From Enterococcus pallens ATCC BAA-351 (GTDB taxonomy: Bacteria > Bacillota > Bacilli > Lactobacillales > Enterococcaceae), in NCBI RefSeq assembly GCF_000407485.1, contig NZ_ASWD01000004.1, positions 124,001 to 188,000 of the forward strand: 64,000 nt of DNA. The letters run 5' to 3'. Below the pieces are notes generated by a model, which saw nothing but the letters and a program-made list of their open reading frames with translations, was not told the DNA's origin and did not search any database. The first letter of the stretch is position 1; every line of letters begins with the position of its first letter. This document shows positions 50,564 through 60,286 of the stretch, piece by piece. A program made the translations under genes and the position numbers.

Positions 50564-51339
50564 AGCAGCGACCTCCTTACCCGTTCACTTAGTTTGTCTA
50601 CCAAGGCCACCGTGACCAAAATCGTTAAAATAATAATCGACACTCGTTCATAATTCAATAAGGCCAGTGAGGAATTCAAAATTACACCAATCCCACCGGC
50701 ACCCACATAACCCAGCACCGTGGAGGCCCGTACATTCACTTCAAAAGCATAAAAGGCGTAGCTGGCAAATTGACTCAACACCTGAGGCCCAATCGACCAG
50801 ACAGCAATTTGCATTTTAGTCGCTCCTACTGCCGCCGCAGCTTCGATCGGTCCATAATCAATCGTTTCAATTGCCTGAAACATCAGCTGGGATACCATGC
50901 CAAAGGTAAAGACGGCAATCGTCAGTACCCCCGTGGCTTCCCCAATCCCAAATATCGCCACAAAAAGAGCAGCCAGCAACAGGTTGGGGATCGTTCGAAC
51001 CAAGCCCAGCAAAAAGCGAAAAATAGTGGATAACCAGCGATTTTCCGTCACGACAGTTGTTGCTAGAAAGCTGATAGGAATCGCCAAACCAACTCCAATC
51101 ACCGTTCCGACTAGCGACATCTGCAGCGTCTTAATCATTGGATTAATCAGCTTCGGCAGATAACTAAAATCAGGATGAATAAAACGCGACAAAAAGTTCG
51201 TCATTTGTCCCGAGTTGGTAAACACCATAGCAAAATCAGCCGAAGTCAGACGCACGCTTGCTGAAAAGCACAGGACTAAAAACAGTAAAATCAGCAGGTG
51301 CTTGTACCACTTAAAGTGGACGGTCTCTTGCAATTTCAT
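50560..51339 (-). CDS. phnE: Phosphonate-type ABC transporter permease (first PhnE)
   Basis: About 259 residues, six membrane helices and an EAA loop ([22 protein letters not shown]). I chose the ATG at 51339; a TTG eight codons upstream is possible. The gene overlaps the end of the ATPase gene by about 29 bp. Similar to, but divergent from, the second permease downstream. Confidence 0.91.
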   Translation of the reverse strand: MKLQETVHFKWYKHLLILLFLVLCFSASVRLTSADFAMVFTNSGQMTNFLSRFIHPDFSYLPKLINPMIKTLQMSLVGTVIGVGLAIPISFLATTVVTENRWLSTIFRFLLGLVRTIPNLLLAALFVAIFGIGEATGVLTIAVFTFGMVSQLMFQAIETIDYGPIEAAAAVGATKMQIAVWSIGPQVLSQFASYAFYAFEVNVRASTVLGYVGAGGIGVILNSSLALLNYERVSIIILTILVTVALVDKLSERVRRSLL

Positions 51340-52102
51340 CACGCTCGCCTGCCTTTTCTTCAAAAATGGCTTTGCCGTAAATTTGAGTTAGCTGTTCATC
51401 CGTCAAAGCCTCCGGTGAGCCATCAAAAACTACCTGTCCGGCTTTTAAGGCAATCACCCGGGTAGAAAACTCACGAGCCAAGGGCACCGAATGAAGATTG
51501 ACAATTACGGTTTTCGCCATCGTTTGATTTATTTTTTTCAAATCCTCCATTACTTTTTGAGTGGTGATAGGATCTAAAGAGGCTACTGGCTCATCCGCCA
51601 AAATAATCGGTGCCTGCTGAACCAGCGCTCGGGCGATGGAGACTCTTTGCTGCTGGCCACCGCTTAGTTCATCACTTCGAGTTTGCAGCTTATCTGATAA
51701 TCCGACTGTTTCCAATGCTTCCTTTGTTCGCTGATAGTCCTCTTGTGTAAACAACCCTAGGATACTTTTCCAGGTGGAATAATACCCCAAGCGTCCTGAC
51801 AAAACATTCTTCTGAACCGTACTGCGTTTCACCAGATTAAAGCTCTGGGAAATCAAACCAATTTGACGGCGAATCATCCGCAGCTCACGCTTATTAGCCT
51901 TGGTGATTGACGTACCGTTAATTTGAATGTTGCCATCCGTAATCGGCACCAGCCGATTTATTGCTCGCAGCAGCGTACTCTTACCTGCGCCGCTTAGCCC
52001 AATGATTGAGACAAACTCTCCATCTTCAATCGTTAAATTGATCTCCTTTAGGCCCACCACCCCATTGGGATAAACCTTTGAAACATTCTCAAAAATAATC
52101 AT
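51311..52102 (-). CDS. phnC: Phosphonate-type ABC transporter ATP-binding protein
   Basis: This 263-residue ATPase has Walker [10 protein letters not shown] (35-43), the signature [14 protein letters not shown], Walker [14 protein letters not shown] and a switch His in IVNLHSV. It matches PhnC of phosphonate/phosphite importers. It lies between phnD and two permease genes; a structured 173-bp gap separates it from phnD. Confidence 0.93.
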   Translation of the reverse strand: MIIFENVSKVYPNGVVGLKEINLTIEDGEFVSIIGLSGAGKSTLLRAINRLVPITDGNIQINGTSITKANKRELRMIRRQIGLISQSFNLVKRSTVQKNVLSGRLGYYSTWKSILGLFTQEDYQRTKEALETVGLSDKLQTRSDELSGGQQQRVSIARALVQQAPIILADEPVASLDPITTQKVMEDLKKINQTMAKTVIVNLHSVPLAREFSTRVIALKAGQVVFDGSPEALTDEQLTQIYGKAIFEEKAGERDEIARDRPL

Positions 52103-52241
52103 GCGCGTTCTCCATTTTTTGAGGTTGTAAAAGAAGCCTTCAGCTCCTAGAAATAACTCGAAAATTGCTGCTTAAATCTTTGCAATTATCCGTCTTATTC
52201 CCGAAGGAGCTGCTTCAGTCACACCGTTTATTCATTTTTCA

Positions 52242-52269
52242 AGGGATGCGACATTCCTGTCACATCCCT
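52242..52269 (-). other. Strong hairpin directly after phnD
   Basis: A 12-bp stem (one G-T pair) with a 4-nt loop begins 7 nt after the phnD stop codon and has no T run. Such hairpins usually protect the 3' end of a highly expressed binding-protein mRNA. The rest of the gap to phnC holds further complementary stretches (AGCTCCT and AGGAGCT). Confidence 0.6.
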
Positions 52270-52275
52270 GCTGTT

Positions 52276-53208
52276 TTATTCTGCTGCTTTTTTAGTATAT
52301 TCACGAATCGTATCGTAGGCTGAATCGGCAGCTTCCTCGTAGCCTTGGTGACTCCATAAGGACATCGCTTCTTTTCCTTCTTCGTCATCCTTCATACCTA
52401 AGAACACTTTTTTAATTTCAGCTTTCAAATCTTTATCCATGTCTGGTTGAACAGCAATTGCATCGTTCGGGATATCGCCTTCTGTCAAATACAATACTTT
52501 CAAGTCCTTCATCAAATCATTGTCAGAAAAGCTTGAACCAAAAATATTACGGGCACCTTCAAAGACAAACGCGGCGTCCATTTGACCATTCAAGACTGCA
52601 GTAATTTCACTTGGAATATCGTTAACAGTAGTCATTTTGGCATCTGTCGTTGGATCAACACCAGCATCCTTTAATTCCGCAACTGGATAAATATAGCCGC
52701 TGGCAGAATTAGGACTCAATGTTGCAATATTTTTTCCTTTTAAATCAGTCAGCTTGGTCATATCGCTGTCTGCTTTCACTAGAACTTCACCTTTAAAGGT
52801 ATTCGTCAGCTCACCTTTTAACGGCAAACCAGTTTCTTGGTCATAATCGCCTAGCTGCGAAGTTAAAATTGCTTCCGCTGCGTCCATGTCTTTGGCTTGT
52901 ACATACGCCGCTGGCGGCATAATTCCTACATCCACCTGACCAGAAGACATTGCTTCCACAATGGTAGAATAATCGGTGGCCAAGGTAACCTCAACATCAC
53001 GATCTAATTTTTTCGATAAATAGTCAGCAAAAGGTTTTGCTTTGGCTTCCATGCTGCCATCGTTATTGGTTGGAACAAATTGGACAACTAATTTTTCCTT
53101 GCTGGTATCCTCTGAACTACTGCTGGTATCTCCCGAACCGCCACAACCTGATAATGCTGCGAGTAACATCACACCCATGAAGCCTTTTGCTAACTGTTTG
53201 AACTGCAT
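52276..53208 (-). CDS. phnD: Phosphonate-type ABC transporter substrate-binding lipoprotein
   Basis: This 310-residue protein has a lipoprotein signal peptide with lipobox LSGC (mature Cys22) and a PhnD fold: VQFVPTNNDGSMEAKAKPFA, GQVDVGIMPPAAYV and LSPNSASGYIYPVAEL, the last containing ligand-contacting Ser and Tyr. It binds phosphonate, phosphite or a phosphate ester outside the membrane. It is the first gene of the operon, divergent from a Crp-like regulator. Confidence 0.92.
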   Translation of the reverse strand: MQFKQLAKGFMGVMLLAALSGCGGSGDTSSSSEDTSKEKLVVQFVPTNNDGSMEAKAKPFADYLSKKLDRDVEVTLATDYSTIVEAMSSGQVDVGIMPPAAYVQAKDMDAAEAILTSQLGDYDQETGLPLKGELTNTFKGEVLVKADSDMTKLTDLKGKNIATLSPNSASGYIYPVAELKDAGVDPTTDAKMTTVNDIPSEITAVLNGQMDAAFVFEGARNIFGSSFSDNDLMKDLKVLYLTEGDIPNDAIAVQPDMDKDLKAEIKKVFLGMKDDEEGKEAMSLWSHQGYEEAADSAYDTIREYTKKAAE

Positions 53209-53343
53209 TTTTTCTCCCCCTGTTGGAAATAATTTCTATTACGTCTAAATCATAGCAAGTTCGACCAAATAATGAAGTGACACACGTCCTATTTTACACA
53301 ATTTTTACATACAATTTACAAACAAACAGAATAATCGTTCGTG

Positions 53344-53372
53344 TTGAGCCTGTATCTATTCTAAGCTATAAT
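53344..53372 (+). promoter_or_regulatory. Sigma-70 promoter of the Crp-like regulator
   Basis: TTGAGC (53344-53349), 17 bp and a perfect TATAAT (53367-53372), 32 bp before the start codon. Confidence 0.8.
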
Positions 53373-53404
53373 GAAGAAAAAGAATGCTTTAGGAGTGGTT
53401 TCTT

Positions 53405-54082
53405 ATGAAGAAAATTCGCGACACTCAGCAGCTGGCTGCCTACGTGGAGCAGCACGATCTGCAAAATTATATGGACGCTGATATTTTAACCATGGCTTCT
53501 TTGCAGTCCTTTCAAAAAGAAGAACATTTGATCCAAACCGGAACCACTTCTGATTACCTATATTTTCTGGTGGAGGGCAGTGTCATGGTTTATTCTTATC
53601 CTTCTGATACCCAGAATATTTGTATTGATTTTGCCACACCCGCTACACCGCTGGGAGAAGCCTCCTCTTTATGGGGACTTTTGCCCAAGAGCAGCGTCAA
53701 AGCGGTGACCGATTGTCTCTGTGTTTCGATTCCTTTAAATCAATACCGCAGCACGTTGCAGCAGGATGTTCGTTTTTTGCAGAACATTTGTCAGCTGCTT
53801 AGCTATCGCTTAAATTCCGGTGTCAACCTGGCAAACTCCTTAACCGAACCAGTAGAAACTCGGCTGGCGAAGTTCATCCTGACCCATCAGGAACAGGGGA
53901 AATTTTCATTTCGCCTGACTACCTGCGCCTCCATCCTAAATGTCAGCTATCGCCACCTTTTACGAACAATCACTAATTTCCGTGATGCTCAGATTTTGGA
54001 GAAGCAGAAGAGCTATTACCTGATTCGCGATCTTAAAGCCTTAGAGGAATTAGCGGAGAATTTGAGCCATTCCCTGGGATAA
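53405..54082 (+). CDS. Crp/Fnr-family transcriptional regulator (YeiL-like)
   Basis: This 225-residue protein has an N-terminal cyclic-nucleotide-binding-like barrel (LIQTGTTSDYLYFLVEGSVM, TPLGEASSLWG) and a C-terminal winged helix (TTCASILNVSYRHLLRTITN). No FNR-type N-terminal cysteine cluster. It is divergent from phnD and could control it. The ATG has TAGGAGTGG upstream. Confidence 0.88.
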   Translation: MKKIRDTQQLAAYVEQHDLQNYMDADILTMASLQSFQKEEHLIQTGTTSDYLYFLVEGSVMVYSYPSDTQNICIDFATPATPLGEASSLWGLLPKSSVKAVTDCLCVSIPLNQYRSTLQQDVRFLQNICQLLSYRLNSGVNLANSLTEPVETRLAKFILTHQEQGKFSFRLTTCASILNVSYRHLLRTITNFRDAQILEKQKSYYLIRDLKALEELAENLSHSLG

Positions 54083-54475
54083 TCCCTCTCACAACTACAA
54101 ACTCAATTACAACGAACAATTCTTATAAAAAAACACTCACCAAACCAATGAAACGCCAACATTCATTGGTTTTTTCAATTTATCCTCCTAATTCAGCTAG
54201 TTTTCATCAAAAATAGTTTCTTTTAAATAATTATTATTCATTTTTTTACTAAGGGATAGAACTTTTTTGACAATGAATCTTACGTTTCAATTCGTTATAA
54301 TTACAAAGATGGGTATTGTTTTCTCTATTACAACTGTTTAGATTAACTGTTTTTCCCTATTGCGATTAAAATAACAATTGTTTCTTTGCAAAACTCAGGG
54401 TTTTTTAATTATTACTAGATAATAAAATGATACAATCAAGCTTCATACTATTTTGAAAGGAGCAGACTATTCACC
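54083..54475. other. Intergenic stretch before the Mga-like regulator
   Basis: About 390 AT-rich bases without a gene. It holds the terminator of the Crp-like gene (54142-54175) and then a long leader with promoter-like pieces (TTGACA near 54268, TATAAT near 54296, too far apart to be a standard pair). Confidence 0.5.
54142..54175 (+). terminator. Terminator of the Crp-like regulator gene
   Basis: AAACCAATGAA pairs with TTCATTGGTTT and is followed by TTTTC. Confidence 0.85.
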
Positions 54476-55936
54476 GTGTTATCGTTAGATCGGAACATAA
54501 CCGTTAAACTAGAGCTGTTGTCTATACTCAACAAACAGGATGTCCCTATTTCCTCTAATCAGTTAAGTCAGTTGCTGGAACCAATCAGTTCAGCAACTAT
54601 TTTGAATTACTGCCGGGAGCTTCAGGACACTATAGATGAATTGTATACAGAAGACCAGCTTCGTTTACTGATTACTGAAACAGGTATTTGTCTTAAAAAT
54701 GGTGGGACTTCCTTGATTGCATTAACTAATTTTCTTTTGACTAGCGATTTGTCCTATCAAATTATTATTGAAGTGTACAATAATAAAGAGGTAAATAGTC
54801 TTAAGTTCTGTCAAGAATACGGTACTAGCCTTTCCACCCTTCGAAGAAAGATCCGAGCCCTTAACCAAGAAATTGCTCCTTATGGTTTTTATATTTCTTC
54901 TTCTGATCGAACCTTTATCAAAGGCGATGAGATCAAGCTAAGAAATTTTTTTGCAGTTTTTCTTTGGAGTATTCACCGTAAATTTAGCAGTATCCCACTA
55001 GATATGGAACTGAATCATTACATAGCACTTTCAGAAATCGTGGTGGGGAAAAATAAACGTTTGCCCCAAACCCAGACCGAACTGCTCAGCTTTTTCATTT
55101 ACGCTACGGACATACGAGCGAAAAATAAAGAGAGGATTCCTTTTACTCAAGAACGCTATGAGCTTTCCCGACATTATCCCATTAAAAAAATGTCCTCTTT
55201 GGATTACTGGGAGGATTTCGATTATTTCTTTACCTATTTCAGCTTTTTCAGTTATGTCTTTATTGACATCAATGACTTAGCTTTTTTAGAACAATTGCCT
55301 CTTTCAGCAGCTGAAGAGCACTTTATGACCGTTTGGGTAGCCCTTTTTGAAAGATATTTTTTACAACTAACCGATAAGAATAGTCGTCTGCTTAAACAAA
55401 TTTTAAAAAGGAACATCCTCGCAGAAAAATTCCTGCATATCGAAGATAACCTGATTCCTTTTTTTGTTTATGATGATTTAAACGGTTTTAAAGAGCAATA
55501 TAAATCATTTAAAAGTACCTTTGATCTATTTTTTTCAGAATTAATTGATCGCTACCCGCAAGGAAACACCGATTTTTATTACGAATTCTGTTTCTACAAC
55601 TGTTTATTCTTTGTCCCATTAGAAAAGATGCTGACTGAAATCAAGATTTTTTGTTTTACTGATTACTCTTATATTCTCGACAACATTTTTAAAAAGGCAC
55701 TGCTAACCAATTTTAACGATAAATACCGCCTGATTTTTGTTGATGACTTGAACGAAGCGGACATAATCATTGAAAATTTAGGTTTTAGTGAGGATCACCT
55801 TCCGCTTGAGCCTTCAAAGGAATATCTGATAATCGAAGCTCCCTTCTCAAGTCAAAGCATCGCTGTATTAGGTGAAAAGCTGGCTGCTGTTGAAGAAAAA
55901 AAGATGCTGTGTAACCAGAGGGTTCAATGTACGTAG
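54476..55936 (+). CDS. Mga/AtxA-like PRD-containing virulence-type regulator
   Basis: This 486-residue protein has two N-terminal helix-turn-helix regions (ILNKQDVPISSNQLSQLLEP and KFCQEYGTSLSTLRRKIRAL), then long helical regions resembling PRD domains, as in Mga/AtxA-family regulators. These often control surface-protein genes. It converges on the WxL locus across one shared terminator. The GTG start is uncertain because AAGGAG lies 13 bases upstream, further than usual. Confidence 0.8.
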   Translation: MLSLDRNITVKLELLSILNKQDVPISSNQLSQLLEPISSATILNYCRELQDTIDELYTEDQLRLLITETGICLKNGGTSLIALTNFLLTSDLSYQIIIEVYNNKEVNSLKFCQEYGTSLSTLRRKIRALNQEIAPYGFYISSSDRTFIKGDEIKLRNFFAVFLWSIHRKFSSIPLDMELNHYIALSEIVVGKNKRLPQTQTELLSFFIYATDIRAKNKERIPFTQERYELSRHYPIKKMSSLDYWEDFDYFFTYFSFFSYVFIDINDLAFLEQLPLSAAEEHFMTVWVALFERYFLQLTDKNSRLLKQILKRNILAEKFLHIEDNLIPFFVYDDLNGFKEQYKSFKSTFDLFFSELIDRYPQGNTDFYYEFCFYNCLFFVPLEKMLTEIKIFCFTDYSYILDNIFKKALLTNFNDKYRLIFVDDLNEADIIIENLGFSEDHLPLEPSKEYLIIEAPFSSQSIAVLGEKLAAVEEKKMLCNQRVQCT

Positions 55937-55973
55937 CTTGGCATTCAGTCCCTAAGCTTTAGCTGTCTATGAT

Positions 55974-56024
55974 AAACACACAAAGAACGTATGGCGAAAT
56001 TTGCCATACGTTCTTTGTGTTTAT
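55974..56024. terminator. Bidirectional terminator between the Mga-like gene and the WxL operon
   Basis: An 18-bp perfect stem (ACACAAAGAACGTATGGC and its complement) with A and T runs on both sides serves both convergent genes. Confidence 0.93.
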
Positions 56025-56042
56025 TTAGTACCCTTGAGTACC

Positions 56043-59000
56043 TTACTGAGCAGGCTCACTGACCAAAGACCAATTGATTGTGGCTTCATAGGACTCATCA
56101 ACCTTTGCTTTTCCTCCTGGCACAGTAATTGTGACTTTTGTTGGGTCCCATTGGTAGGTGCTGATTTTCTTGCCAATACTATCGCTTCCTTTGTCCTTTG
56201 CCCCAAACAAGGTAGCTTCCCCGTTAGAGCCAATAGCAATTTCCTTTGCAGACATCTTGGCATTGGCACTATCGGTATCAATATCGCCAGAAAACTCAGA
56301 GTTTCTAATCTTACCTTTTGGTATAGTTAACGTTGTTCCGACAAGCGTTTCTCCTGTACTTGATTTAAATGCTTCTGGTTGACTAACTTTTACTGACCAG
56401 CCATTTATATCTGAACGATCGTCTGAAATCTGAATCCATTGCTTGGTTAATTTATTTCCTTGTTCATTCAATGGATTCTGAGCATTAAACGATGCATTAT
56501 CATAAGAAAACGGTACTTTACCAAAGCTGATATTGGAAGGTGCATAATCCATTCGCAGAGAGCCTGAAGCACCCGTTCCTGGATTTTCCGTTCCTTCCGG
56601 CGGCAGATTGCCCTCTTGCGGGTTGTCTGGATCAACCGGTTTTGTCGGTCCGTTGCTTCCAATGGTGATTGTCACTGTTTTGTTTAAACCACCAATAACA
56701 CCGGAATCTGCTTCAGAAACTGCCATCGTCACTAAGTACACTCCTGCAGCTTGTTTTACCGTTGAAAAATCATAGATAATTTTATCAGACAAATCAATTT
56801 TAGCACCATCCTTCAGCCTATAGGCTTCGGCTGCTATCTTTTCCTTAAGCAAATCCTTAAAAGCACTGTCGCTTAGTCCGTCAATATCCTGATTGGTTAA
56901 AGCTACGTCCAATCCGGTTAAATCTTCTGCTTTATCTAACACGTGCAGCTTGCTTGAAAAGGTTGCTTCATTTCCAGTAACATCCACAGCTATTATCGTG
57001 ATATCATAGGTTCCAGCAGCTGCTAAATAGCCTGCTAATACATCTTCACCTACAGTAAAGGCCGCTGTTGGTTCCCCAACAGGATTCGAATCCGTTAGAT
57101 CAGGAATGAATCGTGAAACATCTGGCATAGAAGAACCTACTGTTACGTATGGCTCTACTGGTGTACCAGTAGGAGCAGTCGTATCAGCAACTACTTTACT
57201 TGCTGTATCGGACTTCCCATTCAAGTAAGCATAAGCTTCGATGGTATTTCCAGCCACAAACGGAATATTTTCTTTTTGAGGCACTTCAAATTCAAAATGT
57301 CCATTTTCATCCGCTTGAACAGTATAATTTTCCCCCGTACTTCCATCTAAACATTCAGTTGGATCAGGAATAGTATTATTACTTTCCGGAAAAGAGCTGT
57401 ACCCACCAGCAACTACCTGATCGGAAATTCGAATCAAGGCTTTTGCATTGGTCGATCCACTGATTATTCTGGAATCTTCGCTGGCTGGATTATCGACTGG
57501 CTCATTGTCAATTGTTACTTTAACATCGGGAATAAACTCAAAGGCTAAACGTTGAAAACCGTTCGTAGTACCTGTATTGTAATTATCTTTGAAATTTTGT
57601 GCTGTACCAGCAGTTGTTGAATTTCCTTGAATACTAGTCGAAGCTACCGCCGTATTAGTATAAGGAATAACCATACCAAACATTGGATTCCAATCATAAT
57701 CAGGCTGAGCATCGTTTAGCGCTGTGCCCGATCGTTTCCAAGCTTTAACTCTTTGAATATCCACCAAGAAGTTTCCGTTCATATTAATTAAAGCACTGGT
57801 CGCAGCGGGCTCTTTAGTAAAACCAAAGTCGACTAATTTAGCATCTGTAAATTGGAAGGATGAATTTGTTCCAATAGTAAAGATATAACGAGCACGATCA
57901 GCGGACAGCTGAAAATTTCCTAGACGCTGAACAGTAAATTCAGCATAGCTTCCCACAGATACGACATCATTGTCAGAATTGGTTCGGCCTAATGAATTTA
58001 CATTTAAGGTCGAATCAGTCCCAACAATAAAACCAGTTCTCCTGCTGGCACTCCCATTTCCAAGCGTGATGATACTATTTTGATACCCCACAGCTTGAAT
58101 ATCTAAGCTTGAGCCGGTATCGATAGACATCTTTGCAAACTCACCAATATTCAAAATCGGATTCGTCCCCGTCCCAGTACTAGTCATATTTAAAATCATT
58201 TGACTATGATCAGACATGTTAAACGCTGGATAGTTAGTCGTATAACGGTTTAGACTTAACGCAGTAGCTCCTGCAGCGGCATCCGTTATATCCATCTCAA
58301 TAGTGCTTCCATTTATTAAGTTGAACGTACCTGAACGTCTAAAATGTATAATCCCATTCGTACCAGAATGCGAATCCTTATTAACCTTCATCTTCGCACC
58401 GTTCTCCATAGTAAAGGTACTTCCAGTGGCATCAAACCAGACAACTCCCATATCATTACGTGTGCCATCTCCAGGATCCGTATACGTATAGTCTATTTCT
58501 GAATTTTTTTTCATAATAAAACTCGATTGATCACGGGCACTAATCCCGTAGGCGGATGATCCCTCATATGTCCCCCCCGCCTGCCTGCCGGCAATCAAGT
58601 TTAATTTGGCATTTTCATAAATGACGACTTCCCCAGCAGCAGTCAAATCAATATTCGCACCATTGTAGGTTTCTAATGTGGTAACCGAATCTGCTAAAAA
58701 CTCAATATTGGAAGATTCAAAGTTCTGTTGTCTATTGTATTGCGTAGTAACACTGGTCCCATCAATTGGTGAAATGTAGGATGTTTTGTCGAAACGACTG
58801 ATAAAATCTCCCGAGATTTGTACGGGCATTCCTTGTGAACTCAATACCTGTGATCCATAGTCATTTACGTTATGGAATTTTTGAATGGAGCCTCCACCAG
58901 TTGCTCGAACTGCACCATAGTAATTCCCATGATACATGTTTAGATTTTGAACCGTTACATCGGCAGTTCCGGTAATATTCGCTCTGTAAGTTTTAAAGTC

Positions 59001-59912
59001 GATCAGCATACCGTTTCCTTCAATAATAATTGGCCGTGTTTTACTGCCTGCTCCCGAGACATTTCCACTTAAGGCAAATGATTTTGCTATGCTGATTCCT
59101 TTAATCGAAGTGTTGCCTAATGCTTTATTAAATTCGGTTTCCGACCTCACCAAGGCTATTTCACTTTCAGCTAAGCTGTGCAAATCGGTTTCTACCGACT
59201 GATAGGCAGCGGTTATGCCATTTACAGGTAAATGCGGGTAACTATACTGAGCTAGATATTGAGCTACCGTCAAATCATCTGGTAAATCCGGAGAAACTAC
59301 CATTCCGTTTTCTAAATTGGCAAATGCCGTATTTTGACGCTTTTCTGGTACTTCAGCTTCCACTGGCGTTTGGGATTCTGAAGTCTCCATTTTTGCTTCT
59401 GGTAATTCACTGTCTGCAGCAGTTTCCTTTTTACTGTTATCTGTTTCTTTAATCTGAGGAAGCAGCGTGAGCTCATTCGAATATAACGCCGGCTCCTCGC
59501 CTTTTCTTATTACTTGAAGAATTGTTTTACTCTCCAGCTTTTCAGTATCTACTTCCAGATACACCACTGCCTCGGTCGCTTTTTTGTCTAAAAATTGAAA
59601 GCTTACCTGATCGGCTTGATCCTCAATAGAAACTTTTGAAGGAGAAGACTGATACGTCACTCCCTCTGGCAAAAGAAACGCATAGTGAGGGTCTTCTAAC
59701 CATGTATCTTCTGTTGTTACTGTTTGATCTTCGATAGTCACCTCAATTTGCTGGGTTTTCTCAGTCAAATTGACATTATCTCTTCCGTCGACACTAATTT
59801 TTAGTGGTGATTCAGTGAAATCAAGAGCGGTTTGCGCAAAAGCCGGTACACTTAAGATGAGTGATTGCATACACAAAAAAAGCACACCAAGAAAACTAAT
59901 CCATTTTTTCAC
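56043..59912 (-). CDS. Large WxL surface protein with probable beta-helix region
   Basis: This 1289-residue secreted protein has a signal peptide (residues 1-26, ending AFA), an N-terminal domain (30-200), a long Asn/Gly/Thr-rich region (about 225-790) with parallel beta-helix character (AVRATGGGSIQKFHNVNDYG), Ig- or adhesin-like modules (about 820-1090) and a C-terminal WxL domain (about 1120-1289, ending INWSLVSEPAQ). WxL domains bind peptidoglycan non-covalently. It starts at a GTG overlapping the stop of the FPKTN protein gene and is the last gene of the operon. Confidence 0.9.
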   Translation of the reverse strand: MKKWISFLGVLFLCMQSLILSVPAFAQTALDFTESPLKISVDGRDNVNLTEKTQQIEVTIEDQTVTTEDTWLEDPHYAFLLPEGVTYQSSPSKVSIEDQADQVSFQFLDKKATEAVVYLEVDTEKLESKTILQVIRKGEEPALYSNELTLLPQIKETDNSKKETAADSELPEAKMETSESQTPVEAEVPEKRQNTAFANLENGMVVSPDLPDDLTVAQYLAQYSYPHLPVNGITAAYQSVETDLHSLAESEIALVRSETEFNKALGNTSIKGISIAKSFALSGNVSGAGSKTRPIIIEGNGMLIDFKTYRANITGTADVTVQNLNMYHGNYYGAVRATGGGSIQKFHNVNDYGSQVLSSQGMPVQISGDFISRFDKTSYISPIDGTSVTTQYNRQQNFESSNIEFLADSVTTLETYNGANIDLTAAGEVVIYENAKLNLIAGRQAGGTYEGSSAYGISARDQSSFIMKKNSEIDYTYTDPGDGTRNDMGVVWFDATGSTFTMENGAKMKVNKDSHSGTNGIIHFRRSGTFNLINGSTIEMDITDAAAGATALSLNRYTTNYPAFNMSDHSQMILNMTSTGTGTNPILNIGEFAKMSIDTGSSLDIQAVGYQNSIITLGNGSASRRTGFIVGTDSTLNVNSLGRTNSDNDVVSVGSYAEFTVQRLGNFQLSADRARYIFTIGTNSSFQFTDAKLVDFGFTKEPAATSALINMNGNFLVDIQRVKAWKRSGTALNDAQPDYDWNPMFGMVIPYTNTAVASTSIQGNSTTAGTAQNFKDNYNTGTTNGFQRLAFEFIPDVKVTIDNEPVDNPASEDSRIISGSTNAKALIRISDQVVAGGYSSFPESNNTIPDPTECLDGSTGENYTVQADENGHFEFEVPQKENIPFVAGNTIEAYAYLNGKSDTASKVVADTTAPTGTPVEPYVTVGSSMPDVSRFIPDLTDSNPVGEPTAAFTVGEDVLAGYLAAAGTYDITIIAVDVTGNEATFSSKLHVLDKAEDLTGLDVALTNQDIDGLSDSAFKDLLKEKIAAEAYRLKDGAKIDLSDKIIYDFSTVKQAAGVYLVTMAVSEADSGVIGGLNKTVTITIGSNGPTKPVDPDNPQEGNLPPEGTENPGTGASGSLRMDYAPSNISFGKVPFSYDNASFNAQNPLNEQGNKLTKQWIQISDDRSDINGWSVKVSQPEAFKSSTGETLVGTTLTIPKGKIRNSEFSGDIDTDSANAKMSAKEIAIGSNGEATLFGAKDKGSDSIGKKISTYQWDPTKVTITVPGGKAKVDESYEATINWSLVSEPAQ

Positions 59913-60274
59913 ATCTTTTCACCCACCCTGTTTTGTTGTCTTATTTTTAGCAGCAATAGACCAATTAGCAACAGCAAAAGCCCCAATACACTAAGCTGTT
60001 TGTTAACACTATCGTTGGTTTTAGGGAAATTCTTGACTGCGCCATTTCCCTGCTGACCTGCTCTATATTGAGCACTTTGATTCACTAATGTCGACTCTCC
60101 TTGCGGGCCGCTAGGAATATTGGGCTCCGGCTGTTCTTGATCTCCCCAGCCGCTTAACACAACTGAACCTTTCGTTGTCGCAATAGATTCTTCTGCATGA
60201 ACCTTTGTGGGAGCCGCTAGTAAGAGACTCGCGATAAGTGACAGACCGAGAAACAAAGAAAATAGTTGCTTCAT
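59909..60274 (-). CDS. Small surface protein with atypical sortase signal FPKTN
   Basis: This 121-residue protein has a signal peptide ending KVHAEE, a short Pro/Gly/Gln-rich middle, then KNFPKTND followed by a hydrophobic helix (LSVLGLLLLLIGLLLL) and a basic tail (KIRQQNR). That is the layout of a sortase substrate, with FPKTN in place of LPxTG. Small LPxTG proteins are regular members of WxL loci. The ATG has AAAGGAAAG upstream. Confidence 0.85.
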   Translation of the reverse strand: MKQLFSLFLGLSLIASLLLAAPTKVHAEESIATTKGSVVLSGWGDQEQPEPNIPSGPQGESTLVNQSAQYRAGQQGNGAVKNFPKTNDSVNKQLSVLGLLLLLIGLLLLKIRQQNRVGEKM

Positions 60275-60286
60275 ATGCTTTCCTTT

